A stretch of DNA of 64,000 bases from Achromobacter anxifer (GTDB lineage Bacteria > Pseudomonadota > Gammaproteobacteria > Burkholderiales > Burkholderiaceae_B): the NCBI RefSeq assembly GCF_903652925.1, contig NZ_CAHLAR010000001.1, positions 434,001-498,000 of the forward strand, given 5' to 3'. The notes under the pieces were generated by a model. It saw only the letters and a program-made list of their open reading frames with translations. It did no database searches and had not been told where the DNA came from. The translations under genes were made by a program, and so were the position numbers. Each line of letters begins with the position of its first letter. The first letter of the stretch is position 1. Shown piece by piece: positions 8,869-17,465 of the stretch.

Positions 8869-8919
8869 AAACTCCTTGTCACAGGAATATCGACATGAAG
8901 CGCCCAGAGGCCGCCCTAT

Positions 8920-8937
8920 TTGATCAAGAGGTGATCA
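8920..8937. promoter_or_regulatory. TTGATCAAGA motif upstream of chemotaxis receptor
   Basis: TTGATCAAGAGGTGATCA, 90 bases before the receptor start, repeats the arrangement seen at 6132-6150 with one base less between the palindromic halves. Co-regulation of the two signalling genes is inferred. Confidence 0.4.
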
Positions 8938-9027
8938 GTGAGTAAATAACGAATAAGTCCATTGAAATCAGTCGGATTCAACCGCACTTTCCCGCGCAGG
9001 TGGCTAAAACTCTTTTAGGGTCAAATT

Positions 9028-10653
9028 ATGATAGAAAAAATACGCATCCGTACCGGGCTCGCTTGGGCCTTAGGGCTTTTCTTTGTTGCTTTGATGACCT
9101 CCACGCTCTTAGCGTCGTATGACTCAATGAAGTCGTACGAAGGCGTACGGCAGCTAAATCTTGTGTCCGTCGAACAGGTCGACCCGTTGTATGAAACGTA
9201 TGGGCTTCTACTGAGATCCAGGGTTGCACTTGCGGGAGGGTTCGTCGAAATGACAGAGGGTCAGATGGATCGCTCCAGGGTGAGTTTGGAGCGCGCGACT
9301 GCGTTTCTTCATCAGGCGAAAGATTTTATCGAAAAATACATGGCAGTACCAAAAAGCGACGAAGGCAACCGTAGGGCGGGGGAAGTCGAGCGCACGTATA
9401 AAGCATACTCGGCAGCTATCGAAGGACAGGCTCAGGCCTTGGGAGCACGCTCCTCCTCCCAATATATCGCAGCGAATCTTCAGGCTCGCGAGGCGAATAT
9501 CAACTTCGAGAAAGCAATGCGCCACTATTTCGAGCGCACTCAGGCGGTCAGTGAACATGAGCTGACCGATGCCGAACGTAGATATGACACTAGCCGGTTG
9601 GTCACTGTAATTCTCATCCTATTGGCCCTGAGCTTGGTGACGGCCTGTACCGTGTTTGTCCGTCGCGGTGTTCTGCAGCCGTTACGTAATGCTGCCTTGC
9701 AGTTCGACCGAATTGCACAGGGAGATCTTAGCGCCCATATCGCGCTGCGCTCCAAAAATGAGATTGGTGAGTTATTGACGGCCCTACGCCGTATGCAAGA
9801 AGGATTGAGCCGCACCATATCGCATGTGCGTCATGCCGCGCAGGAGATTGACATCGGCTCAGGCGAAATTGCGTCCGGAAATACCGACCTTTCTTCTCGG
9901 ACAGAACAGCAGGCAGCGTCGCTGGAAGAGACGGCGGCGAGCATGGAGGAGTTGGCGTCAACAGTGAAGCAGAATGAGGAGAATGCTCAGCATGCCAATC
10001 AGCTTGCTATGCAAAGCAGTGGAGTTGCGATGCGCGGTGGCGAGGTCGTAAAGCAGGTTGTTAATACTATGCATGACATCTCAACCAGTTCACAAAAGGT
10101 AGCGGAAATCATAGGTGTGATAGACAGCATCGCGTTCCAGACCAATATCCTGGCCCTGAATGCAGCAGTTGAAGCGGCACGTGCTGGAGAACAAGGGAAA
10201 GGCTTCGCGGTGGTCGCTAGCGAGGTGCGCTCGCTAGCGCAACGTAGCGCCCAAGCGGCAAAGGAAATCAAGCAGCTAATCGACGAATCCGTCGCAAAGG
10301 TGGAGATTGGCTCGGCCCAAGCGGAAGAGGCAGGAGTCACGATGCAAGAGATTGTGGGATCTGTGCAGCGGGTCACAGACATCATGGGCGAAATCTCCGC
10401 CGCCTCGGAAGAACAGGCCAGCGGCATCAACCAAGTGAACGTTGCCGTATCGCAAATGGACGCAGTGACACAGCAGAATGCGGCACTTGTCGAGCAGGCG
10501 GCTGCCGCAGCCTCCTCGCTCAAAGATCAAGCCGGGGCCCTCGTGAGTGCAGTCGCCGTCTTCAAGCTCCCTTCGGCGCACGTCATCGATGCCCCCGAGG
10601 AGATCTCGGCGGCGGTTCCAGGCCATCGGGTTGCGGAACTCTCGATGCGTTAG
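9028..10653 (+). CDS. Methyl-accepting chemotaxis protein
   Basis: A 541-residue inner-membrane chemoreceptor. TM1 spans about residues 11-30 and TM2 about 190-210, enclosing a periplasmic four-helix-bundle (Tar-type) sensor. A HAMP domain follows (about 211-264), then a methyl-accepting coiled coil with the very conserved hairpin tip around residues 373-411 ([20 protein letters not shown]), which contacts CheW and CheA. Glutamate/glutamine pairs typical of methylation sites occur around 290-320 and 480-500. The C-terminus ends in ELSMR without the NWETF tether for CheR/CheB. The ligand is unknown. It follows the GGDEF-EAL gene and shares an upstream motif with it, so it may link taxis to c-di-GMP control (inference). 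Confidence 0.95.
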   Translation: MIEKIRIRTGLAWALGLFFVALMTSTLLASYDSMKSYEGVRQLNLVSVEQVDPLYETYGLLLRSRVALAGGFVEMTEGQMDRSRVSLERATAFLHQAKDFIEKYMAVPKSDEGNRRAGEVERTYKAYSAAIEGQAQALGARSSSQYIAANLQAREANINFEKAMRHYFERTQAVSEHELTDAERRYDTSRLVTVILILLALSLVTACTVFVRRGVLQPLRNAALQFDRIAQGDLSAHIALRSKNEIGELLTALRRMQEGLSRTISHVRHAAQEIDIGSGEIASGNTDLSSRTEQQAASLEETAASMEELASTVKQNEENAQHANQLAMQSSGVAMRGGEVVKQVVNTMHDISTSSQKVAEIIGVIDSIAFQTNILALNAAVEAARAGEQGKGFAVVASEVRSLAQRSAQAAKEIKQLIDESVAKVEIGSAQAEEAGVTMQEIVGSVQRVTDIMGEISAASEEQASGINQVNVAVSQMDAVTQQNAALVEQAAAAASSLKDQAGALVSAVAVFKLPSAHVIDAPEEISAAVPGHRVAELSMR

Positions 10654-10828
10654 GCGGCTCTGGGTTCATCGTCCTACACCCGATGAACCCCCGCGCCTCT
10701 CCTAGGAACACAGCTGAACACGGCCTGCGGCCGCAACGGCAACGCAGGTCGTGTCCTCCGTACCAACTCGTGGGCGTCGTCTTCCGCTGCAATCCCATAC
10801 TTTCAATCCCTCGCACTAATGGTCGGAC

Positions 10829-11755
10829 ATGGACTTTTCAAGACTTCCTCAGCTGGCGACCTTCGTCCAGATCGCATCTCATCGGAGCTTCACTAAGGCC
10901 GCAGCCGAATTGGGAATAAGCAGAACGGCGGTCTCTCATAGCCTCGCCTCATTGGAAAAACGACTAGGCGTGAAGCTACTACAGCGGACCACACGGGACA
11001 TGTCGCTCACAGATGCAGGAAAGCTGCTCGTCGAACAGCTACGCCCCGCACTCGCGGCCATTGATTCGGCGTTGCACAATATCCACGCCACTCAAGAGAC
11101 ACCGTCCGGGATTTTGAAGGTCAATACATCCCGTAGCGCGGCAAAATACTTTATCGAGCCCCATATGGGAGAATTCCTCGATAGATACCCCTTTTTGAGT
11201 ATAGAACTCATCATGGACGATGGATTGGCGAACATCGTTGCCGAGAGCTGCGATGCAGGCATTCGCCTCGGGGAGAGCCTAAGTCCCAACGTAGTAGCCG
11301 TACCCATAACCGAAATGATGGAAATGGCAGTCGTCGCCTCGCCTGAATATTTGAAGCAGCATGGGACTCCTAAAACCCCCGCCGATCTCGCTACACACAA
11401 TTGCATTTCGTACCGCCAAACTACTAGCGGTCTAGTCTTCAATTGGGAGTTCCATGAGCTGGGCGACGATGGGCGAGCGTTCACAATAACCCCCAATGGG
11501 CGCCTGGTAACAAACGATGATGAGTGTACGATACGCGCAGCATTACAAGGCCGGGGGGTAGCTCAACATATAGACTACGCAGTTCAGCAACATGTTGCGC
11601 AAGGTACGCTGGTGCGAATTCTGCGTTCTTGGAGCAGGCCTTTCCCAGGATTCTATCTATATACCCCCTCGCGAGATTTGCTTCCTCAGAAAGTCAAAGT
11701 ATTGAAAGACTTTCTGATAGAAAAGCGTGAGGAGCGCTCTTCGAGTCAACGTTAA
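10829..11755 (+). CDS. LysR-family transcriptional regulator (paralogue)
   Basis: A 308-residue LysR regulator with helix-turn-helix at about residues 18-56 (SFTKAAAELGISRTAVSHSL) and a substrate-binding domain. It closely matches the LysR protein at 2473-3423 throughout, and both end in a related FLxEKREE tail. It has no obvious divergent target: the upstream side is the chemoreceptor and the downstream side is gene-poor. Its codons look less GC-biased than those of the first copy, suggesting separate acquisition or a looser codon history rather than a recent duplication. Confidence 0.92.
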   Translation: MDFSRLPQLATFVQIASHRSFTKAAAELGISRTAVSHSLASLEKRLGVKLLQRTTRDMSLTDAGKLLVEQLRPALAAIDSALHNIHATQETPSGILKVNTSRSAAKYFIEPHMGEFLDRYPFLSIELIMDDGLANIVAESCDAGIRLGESLSPNVVAVPITEMMEMAVVASPEYLKQHGTPKTPADLATHNCISYRQTTSGLVFNWEFHELGDDGRAFTITPNGRLVTNDDECTIRAALQGRGVAQHIDYAVQQHVAQGTLVRILRSWSRPFPGFYLYTPSRDLLPQKVKVLKDFLIEKREERSSSQR

Positions 11756-12792
11756 CGAGGAAGATCGGTGCGAAGTACCGTTGACATACACTGAAACCCA
11801 TCCAATTTTTTTCAAAGCTACTACGCCTGATGCAGTAAGATATTTCGCGCAAAGCAGCGGCTGGGCGCTGGTTGATATTCAGTGAACTCGTCGCGTAAAT
11901 GCGATGGTGACGTTACACATGAAGATTACCAACGAATGGCTACTTCACTGGTAGACGGTCCGCGGCGCCTATACGAAGCGGCAGCTCGCTTTGTTGAACG
12001 TCTGCTGGCCCCCTAGGCGCGGCTGGAAACATGACGTTTTAGGAAAGGAACTCCCGGATACCGGTGCGCGCGAATTCGAATTAGCTTCCGGTAGAGTGAC
12101 GGACATAGCAATCTGATCCGGCTGCTGAATATCTCATGTGCCTCGGGAGGTACTCGCGAAGATGCTGGCAGGAATTCTGACATTCCACGACCACAGGCCC
12201 ACGTGACGTGTCTATCCAAACGCCCGCCTTCCAGCCATTTCTTGCCCTCTCTATGATCGCATCGAGGCCGAGCTGGCCGGCAGCTTCAGCTGCCGCCTCT
12301 TTCGCACGCTGATCCAAGTACTTTCCGGAGCCCGCCGCATTTTCCCGCAGCATACGCGAAAAACTGTAAACCGAGCGGTGAGATCGTTAGTACAGCCGGA
12401 GCATCACAGCACACCATAAGCTGCTCGCTATCTCGGCATCAAGGTCGACGATGCTCTTGAGATGGAAGAGCAAACCGAGGTTTGATGCGTCCTGGCCCGC
12501 GAACGGTCGCTTGTCGAACATTGCATGCGACACTGATTGATCCCGTCAGCTCAAAAATGACCGCGCTCATCCGGTCGCTTCCGGCCAGTTCCGGTCGTCC
12601 GCTTCAAGTGTAGCGATCGTTGTCAATCGTTACTCGGTTGGACGGGACCACTTATGCCGGGTCCATCTAACGTTTTCCAACGAGCTACTGTGTTAGTGCA
12701 ATGGATGACGCCGGTGCCGTGTTGGCGATATTAAGGCCCATCGACAAACAGACCATTAAAAGCCGGAGGCGCATTGTCGACAACTGCTGAGA
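11756..12792. other. 1-kb stretch without a confident gene
   Basis: No supported gene. The longest frame is on the minus strand (12081-12353, 90 residues, with a helical region ERARNGWKAGVWIDTSRGP). It has no ribosome binding site and no recognised family. No tRNA, complete insertion sequence or perfect long inverted repeat was seen. The broken frames fit remnants of older insertions in the island. Confidence 0.5.
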
Positions 12793-13371
12793 TCACTTTT
12801 CCGCATACCACTCTTTAAAGTGATGACTGAATCGATGAGTCCCCTTGATTCCGTCAATACGGGTCTTGTGGATTAGGTGCCCGTTATTGGTGCGGATTTC
12901 AAACTCATACTGCTCTCGATCAACCAAGCCGGGAATGGACACCAAAATCACTCGATAGTCTTCAACATAAAGATTTTGATAATCATCGTCAAGATATCGT
13001 GGCTCTTTCTGATTTTCTTCCCGAGTCGGCCACCAGTAGGAATTGTCAATGGGATTTAGGACGTTTGGTTTGAAAATTCGGAAGAGGCGGTTGGGATTTC
13101 TGGTCGACTTGAATACAGCAAAGCTATGGATGACAGATGCAATGGAGCCTGGATTGAAGAGCACCAGCTTGACCAAGAAGTGTCCGTCCAGTTGTTCAGC
13201 GTTAATGTATTGGAGGACGATATTGCTACTTCGATGAAGTGCGCGGGTGACGCGATATGCTGACACTTGTGTCACCCGGTTCTTGATGGAGATGTAAAGC
13301 ACGTAGAGGGAAATAAGCAAACCGATGATTGCGATGGCGAGCGTGATGAATTGCTGTGTCTCTTGATTCAC
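12793..13371 (-). CDS. Hypothetical membrane-anchored protein
   Basis: A 192-residue protein with one N-terminal transmembrane helix (about residues 8-28, FITLAIAIIGLLISLYVLYI) followed by a soluble domain of about 160 residues rich in Asn, Arg and aromatic residues. No family is recognised. The base composition is clearly AT-richer than that of the core genes, pointing to horizontal origin. It stands alone between gene-poor DNA and the lipoprotein gene. Such small anchored proteins in islands are often immunity or phage-interaction proteins, but nothing in the sequence proves that. Confidence 0.65.
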   Translation of the reverse strand: MNQETQQFITLAIAIIGLLISLYVLYISIKNRVTQVSAYRVTRALHRSSNIVLQYINAEQLDGHFLVKLVLFNPGSIASVIHSFAVFKSTRNPNRLFRIFKPNVLNPIDNSYWWPTREENQKEPRYLDDDYQNLYVEDYRVILVSIPGLVDREQYEFEIRTNNGHLIHKTRIDGIKGTHRFSHHFKEWYAEK

Positions 13372-13576
13372 GATGCGTAGTTAAACGGTTGATTGGCAGG
13401 AGCCTCGGGGAGCTCGTTGAATTAATCGGCGAACTTGTAGAAGTTCAGGATTATTTAATACGCGTTTCGAATATGCAAACGTGAACATTAATTTTCCTCC
13501 CGATTAATCACTGAGCGTCTGCTTCGGGTCGTTCCGTGACCCCTAACCACCCCGCAGATCGGCGTAGACCTAAAGA

Positions 13577-13614
13577 AAAGGCCCTTCACTCATAGGTGAA
13601 AGGCCTTTCGTTTT
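13577..13614. terminator. Hairpin terminator, usable from both sides
   Basis: Arms AAAGGCCCTTCAC and GTGAAAGGCCTTT pair with one mismatch around a six-base loop. A T-run follows on the plus strand, and the minus strand reads TTTCTTTAGG after the stem. It lies 20 bases beyond the stop of the lipoprotein gene (minus strand) and probably ends that transcript. Confidence 0.7.
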
Positions 13615-13633
13615 AGAACTGACTCAGAGCAGT

Positions 13634-14260
13634 TTATCCGCGTTTGAACAGGCGCTCGTGCATCCATCCATCATTGGTCAGGATGACTGCCGCCTTACCC
13701 TGTATCTCTCCCTGAGTCTGTTCCGCAAAATTCTTGTAATTGGCACGCAAGCCTTCCGATTTGGCCCAGTCATCTGCGCCTTCTACCTTGTAGCGGTAGT
13801 TCACCTGCGACAGCTTCACGCCCATCATGTCGCTGGGTTCAGTGAAGTTGCTCACTTCCACAACGGTGTACTTGCCGGTGCAGAAGGCATCTTGTCCAGC
13901 CATCGTGTTGGCACCATTGGCGACGAGGAATTTCTTGCCGGTGTCAGTGACTTGGTACTCGGTGGCCGGCTCCATCTTGTTGCCAAACATGGCTTTGACT
14001 TCGGTGTCTCGCTTCGTCAGCAGCCCGGCATCGACCAGCGCGTCAGCGCGCTTCTTGCTCTGACCGCCCAGCATGTCTTGATTCGCCAGGGTGAACGGCA
14101 AGCCCTTTGCAGGAATCGCAGCGCACAGGCCTTTCTGAGTATCCAGATATGCCTGTATGGCCTTGCTGAAGTTGCTCTTGTTGGCGTCCTTGGCGCTGCC
14201 GCACGCGGCAAGGGTAAGGGCAAGGCTACTGATGGCGACGATCTTGATTGCGGTTTGCAA
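13634..14260 (-). CDS. Predicted lipoprotein, unknown function
   Basis: A 208-residue protein with a signal peptide ending in the lipobox LAAC (Cys20), so it is expected to be lipidated and attached to the inner or outer membrane. The mature part carries two further cysteines (Cys46 in KGLCAAIP and one in DAFCTGKY) that might form a disulfide. It has a winged-helix-like central part (ADALVDAGLLTK...YQVTDTGKKFL) that resembles a repeated region of other short proteobacterial lipoproteins. No specific function can be given. It sits between the integrase gene and a hairpin terminator and appears monocistronic. Confidence 0.8.
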   Translation of the reverse strand: MQTAIKIVAISSLALTLAACGSAKDANKSNFSKAIQAYLDTQKGLCAAIPAKGLPFTLANQDMLGGQSKKRADALVDAGLLTKRDTEVKAMFGNKMEPATEYQVTDTGKKFLVANGANTMAGQDAFCTGKYTVVEVSNFTEPSDMMGVKLSQVNYRYKVEGADDWAKSEGLRANYKNFAEQTQGEIQGKAAVILTNDGWMHERLFKRG

Positions 14261-14321
14261 AACTAGCTTCCTCCGTAGGTTAAGATAATCGGTTACTCAT
14301 TATGGCAACGCGATGGAGCGA

Positions 14322-15449
14322 TTATGCGTTGTTCTCTGTTTGGGAGTCGGCCTCACTCCGTTGTTTAGAAGTGGACGGCGCGCGACGCGCGAGGCGGTCC
14401 AGCTTCTGCACCAGGTCTTCGGCCCGCAGGTGCGTATAGCGCTTGAGCATCTGCATCGACTTGTGGCCGCTGATGGCCGACACCTCCTGATCGCTCAAGC
14501 CGGCTTCCACGAACCGGCTGACAGCTTCGTGTCGCAAGTCGTGAAAGCGGAAGTCTTCAAGGCCCGCTGCTCGCTTGGCATCGGTCCACGCTTTGTCGAA
14601 CAGGTAGGGGCGTCGTATGCCATCCCGGCCGGGTTCGCCGAAGAACACCAGTTCGGTTTCGGCAGGTCGCAAGGGGTTGGCCAGTGCCTCGGTGAACACG
14701 CGCGTTGCCTCGGCAGTCAGTGGGACGGTGCGGGGCGAAGAGTTCTTGGTGTGCTCCAGCCGCACGACGCGCCGCTGGATGTCCACTTGCCGAATGCCTA
14801 GCGTCGCAATTTCGGACAGCCGCATGCCGGTCTGGACGGCAATACGGACGATACATCCGAACATCGGGTTCGAGTGCTTATCGACGGCTTGCAGCAGACG
14901 GTTCTGCTCTTCAGGAGTCAATCGCCGGTTGCGGCCCGAGCCGGGGGCCGGGCGGCGAATGTTGGACACGGGATTGAAGGGCAGGCCGATGCCCCATTCT
15001 TTGATCGCGACGGTGAACAGGTGGCCTAGCAGGGCCAGTTCCAAGCGTACCGTGTTGTTACTGCGAGGCCGTGGCTTGTCATTTTTGTCCGGGTCACCAG
15101 CCAGTCGCATGTCACGGAACTGCGCCACGATCTCGGCGTTCAATGCGGCCAGCGAGTACTTGCCAAGATGCCGGATGATGACCTGCGCCTTCTTGTGCTC
15201 GCCGGCTTGGGTCGAGGCCCGCTTGGTGGGTGTGACTTCTTTGAGGTAGCGGGTCAGTGCCGCTTCGACGGTCATGCGCTCGGCGGGTGCGCGCTGGATA
15301 TATACGCCGCGCACCATTTCGTCTTCGGTACGGCGCGCCCAGTCTTCGGCGTCCCGCTTGGTACGGAACGTCTTGGCCGTGGCTGGCCAGCCGGTCTTGC
15401 GAATGAGGGCTTTCCAAGTGCCCGAGGAAGTCTTAACGATCGTAGCCAT
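14322..15449 (-). CDS. Tyrosine-type site-specific integrase
   Basis: A 375-residue tyrosine recombinase. The N-terminal part (about 1-55) resembles the arm-binding domain of phage integrases, followed by a SAM-like core-binding domain (about 58-150) and a catalytic domain. Catalytic residues are visible in order: Arg in TGMRLSEI (about 209), Lys in HTKNSSPR, H-D-L-R-H (about 301), GHKS (about 326) and the nucleophile Tyr in KRYTHL (about 335). The gene starts 135 bases from the 3' end of tRNA-Leu and points away from it, the usual arrangement of an island integrated in a tRNA gene. No excisionase gene is seen nearby, so mobility is uncertain. Confidence 0.95.
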   Translation of the reverse strand: MATIVKTSSGTWKALIRKTGWPATAKTFRTKRDAEDWARRTEDEMVRGVYIQRAPAERMTVEAALTRYLKEVTPTKRASTQAGEHKKAQVIIRHLGKYSLAALNAEIVAQFRDMRLAGDPDKNDKPRPRSNNTVRLELALLGHLFTVAIKEWGIGLPFNPVSNIRRPAPGSGRNRRLTPEEQNRLLQAVDKHSNPMFGCIVRIAVQTGMRLSEIATLGIRQVDIQRRVVRLEHTKNSSPRTVPLTAEATRVFTEALANPLRPAETELVFFGEPGRDGIRRPYLFDKAWTDAKRAAGLEDFRFHDLRHEAVSRFVEAGLSDQEVSAISGHKSMQMLKRYTHLRAEDLVQKLDRLARRAPSTSKQRSEADSQTENNA

Positions 15450-15544
15450 GAGTACTCCGTATGGGGCTAGCGCCGCATCACTGTACCGAAACTGTACCTG
15501 ACCACAATTTTAGGAAAATCCCCCGGTGCGGGGCTTGTACTGCG

Positions 15545-15578
15545 AAATCTTCTAATGGCTTGAATTAGCAGAAGATTT
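15545..15578. repeat. Inverted repeat next to tRNA-Leu 3' end
   Basis: AAATCTTCT and AGAAGATTT form a perfect 9-bp stem with a 16-base loop, 5 bases beyond the tRNA-Leu 3' end. There is no T-run long enough for a good terminator. It may be an integrase arm or accessory site, or part of tRNA transcript processing. Confidence 0.4.
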
Positions 15579-15583
15579 GGAGA

Positions 15584-15601
15584 TGGTGCCCGGGGCCGGA
15601 A
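15584..15601. other. Likely attachment site in tRNA-Leu 3' end
   Basis: The integrase gene lies directly beyond the tRNA-Leu 3' end, so the crossover core is expected within the last 15-20 bases of the tRNA gene. The second copy of the core was not found in the window and should lie left of base 1 if the island is intact. Exact limits are inferred. Confidence 0.4.
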
Positions 15602-15668
15602 TCGAACCGGCACGCCTTGCGGCGGGGGATTTTGAGTCCCCTGCGTCTACCAATTTCACCACCCGGGC
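15584..15668 (-). tRNA. tRNA-Leu (anticodon CAA)
   Basis: An 85-base class II tRNA on the minus strand with encoded CCA. The acceptor arms GCCCGGG and CCCGGGC pair. The D-arm contains GGTAGACGC, the anticodon loop reads CTCAAAA with anticodon CAA (stem GGGGA/TCCCC), a long variable arm follows, and the T-loop is GGTTCGATTCC. It decodes UUG leucine codons. It is the probable integration site of the island to the left. Confidence 0.95.
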
Positions 15669-15721
15669 AAGGAGGTCGCGGACTCGTCCAGGTGACGGTC
15701 GCGGGAGAAGCGAAGACGGCG

Positions 15722-15750
15722 ATTATATGCGGTCTGGAAAAAATTGTCAG
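15722..15750 (-). promoter_or_regulatory. Promoter of tRNA-Leu
   Basis: Read on the minus strand, CTGACA (15750-15745) and TATAAT (15727-15722) are separated by 17 bases, a near-perfect sigma-70 promoter, with the tRNA 5' end 53 bases downstream of the -10 box. The -35 box overlaps one arm of the permease terminator (15746-15775). Confidence 0.75.
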
Positions 15751-15775
15751 GCGGCCAGGGGATCTGCCGCCTGAC
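15738..15775 (-). terminator. Terminator of NCS2 permease gene
   Basis: A perfect 10-bp stem (GTCAGGCGGC at 15746-15755 with GCCGCCTGAC at 15766-15775) is followed on the minus strand by AATTTTTTCC. It lies 60 bases beyond the permease stop and should end that transcript before the tRNA-Leu gene. Confidence 0.85.
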
Positions 15776-15835
15776 GGCGCCAGGTCCCGACGCTGCCTGC
15801 GGGCGTCTGCCAGGACCGGCGTTCTGGATGAAGCC

Positions 15836-17224
15836 TTACTTCTTCTCAGGCAGGAACCAGTTCATCACCAGCGCGCAGATGCCGCCGGTGGCGACGCCCG
15901 ATTCCAGCACGTTCTTCACGGCGTGGGGCAGGTGGGACAGGATTTCCGGCACTTGCGACACGCCCAGGCCCAGGGCCAGGGAGACCGCGATGATGAGCAG
16001 GGCGCGGCGGTCCAGCTGGATGCCGGCCAGGATGTTGATGCCGGATGCGGCGACCGCGCCGAACATGACCATGGCGGCGCCGCCCAGCACGGGTTCGGGC
16101 ACGGCCTGCAGGAGGCCGGCGACGGCCGGGAACAGGCCCAGCAGAACCAGCATGCCGGCGATCCACACGCCGACGTGGCGGCTGGCGATGCCGGTGAGCT
16201 GGATGACGCCGTTGTTCTGGGCGAAGACCGAGCTGGGGAAGGTGTTGAAGATGCCGGCCAGGAGCGAGTTGGCGCCGTTGACCAGGACGCCGCCCTTGAT
16301 GCGCTGCATCCACAGCGGGCCTTCGACGGGCTGCTTGGAGACCTTGCTGGTGGCGGTGACGTCGCCGATGGCTTCCAGGGACGTGACCAGGTAGATGATC
16401 AGCATGGGAACGAACAGCGCCCAGGAGAAGCCCAGGCCGAAGTGCAGCGGGGTGGGGATCTGGAACAGGGCGGCCTCGCGGGCGCCGGTGAAGTCCAGGC
16501 GGCCCAAGTAGGCGGCGGCGATGTAGCCGACGGCCAGGGCCAGCACCAGGGCGGTGCTGCGTACCCACACGACCGGCACGCGGTTCAGCAGGATGATGGT
16601 GCCCAGCACCAGGCCGGACAGGGTCAGGTTCTCGGCGCTGGCGAAGGTGCCGTTGCCCATGGCGCTGTAGCCGCCGCCCATGCTGATGAGGCCAACCTTG
16701 ATCAGGGTCAGGCCGATGAGCAGTACGACGATGCCGGTGACCAGCGGCGTGATCAGGCGCTTGACGAAGGGCAGGATGCGGCTGATGCCCATTTCGATGA
16801 AGGAGCCGGCGATGACCACGCCGAAGATGGCGGCCATGACGGTTTCGACCGGGGTGCCTTGCTTGACCATGACCGAGCCGCCGGCGATCAGCGGGCCGAC
16901 GAAGTTGAAGCTGGTGCCCTGCACGATGAGCAGGCCGGCGCCCAGGGGACCGAAGCGCTTGCACTGGACGTAGGTGGCGATGCCGGAGATGACCAGCGAC
17001 ATGGACACGATCAGGGTGGTGTCGCGGGTGCTGACGCCGAGGGCCTGGCAGATCAGCAGGCCGGGGGTGACGATGGGAACCAGGATGGCCAGCAGGTGCT
17101 GCAGGGCGGCGACGAAGGCGACGGGAGGCGCGGGGCGGTCGTCGGGACCGTAGACCAGGTCGTGGCTGGGGTCGGCGTCGGACGCGTCGTGGGGGGCGGG
17201 TTGGGTCAGGGAGGCGGGTTGCAT
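15836..17224 (-). CDS. NCS2-family xanthine/uric acid permease
   Basis: A 462-residue integral membrane protein of the nucleobase:cation symporter-2 family, expected to have 14 transmembrane segments. Signatures include AALQHLLA near residue 40, the TSLEAIGDVTATS stretch (about residue 270), where the family carries the substrate-binding Glu, and NTFPSSVFAQNNGVIQLTG (about 315), which corresponds to the family signature in the second half. Within NCS2 the pattern fits xanthine or uric acid:H+ symporters (XanQ/PucL/UapA) better than uracil permeases. The start at 17224 gives a polar 35-residue N-terminus before the first membrane segment. No purine catabolic genes adjoin it. Confidence 0.88.
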   Translation of the reverse strand: MQPASLTQPAPHDASDADPSHDLVYGPDDRPAPPVAFVAALQHLLAILVPIVTPGLLICQALGVSTRDTTLIVSMSLVISGIATYVQCKRFGPLGAGLLIVQGTSFNFVGPLIAGGSVMVKQGTPVETVMAAIFGVVIAGSFIEMGISRILPFVKRLITPLVTGIVVLLIGLTLIKVGLISMGGGYSAMGNGTFASAENLTLSGLVLGTIILLNRVPVVWVRSTALVLALAVGYIAAAYLGRLDFTGAREAALFQIPTPLHFGLGFSWALFVPMLIIYLVTSLEAIGDVTATSKVSKQPVEGPLWMQRIKGGVLVNGANSLLAGIFNTFPSSVFAQNNGVIQLTGIASRHVGVWIAGMLVLLGLFPAVAGLLQAVPEPVLGGAAMVMFGAVAASGINILAGIQLDRRALLIIAVSLALGLGVSQVPEILSHLPHAVKNVLESGVATGGICALVMNWFLPEKK

Positions 17225-17465
17225 GGCGGATGGGCCGGCCAGGGGGCGGGGGGAGGGGGAGGAAAGTGCGGCATTTTAGCGGGGAAGGCCCCGCGCCGTC
17301 CGGGGACGGGCCAGGGAGGGATCGGGGACGGGCCGGGGTAGGGCTCAGCTGGGGGCAGGTTGAGGGCGGGTCGGGGCCGGGTTGAGGCCGATACCTCTGC
17401 CGATACCGCTGCCGCTGGTTAGAATCCCTGGTCGCCAATCAAGGGCCGTCAGCCTCCGCCTCTCC

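Noticed and set aside
12081-12353. 90-residue minus-strand frame
   Set aside because: No ribosome binding site and no recognised family; kept only in the description of the gap.
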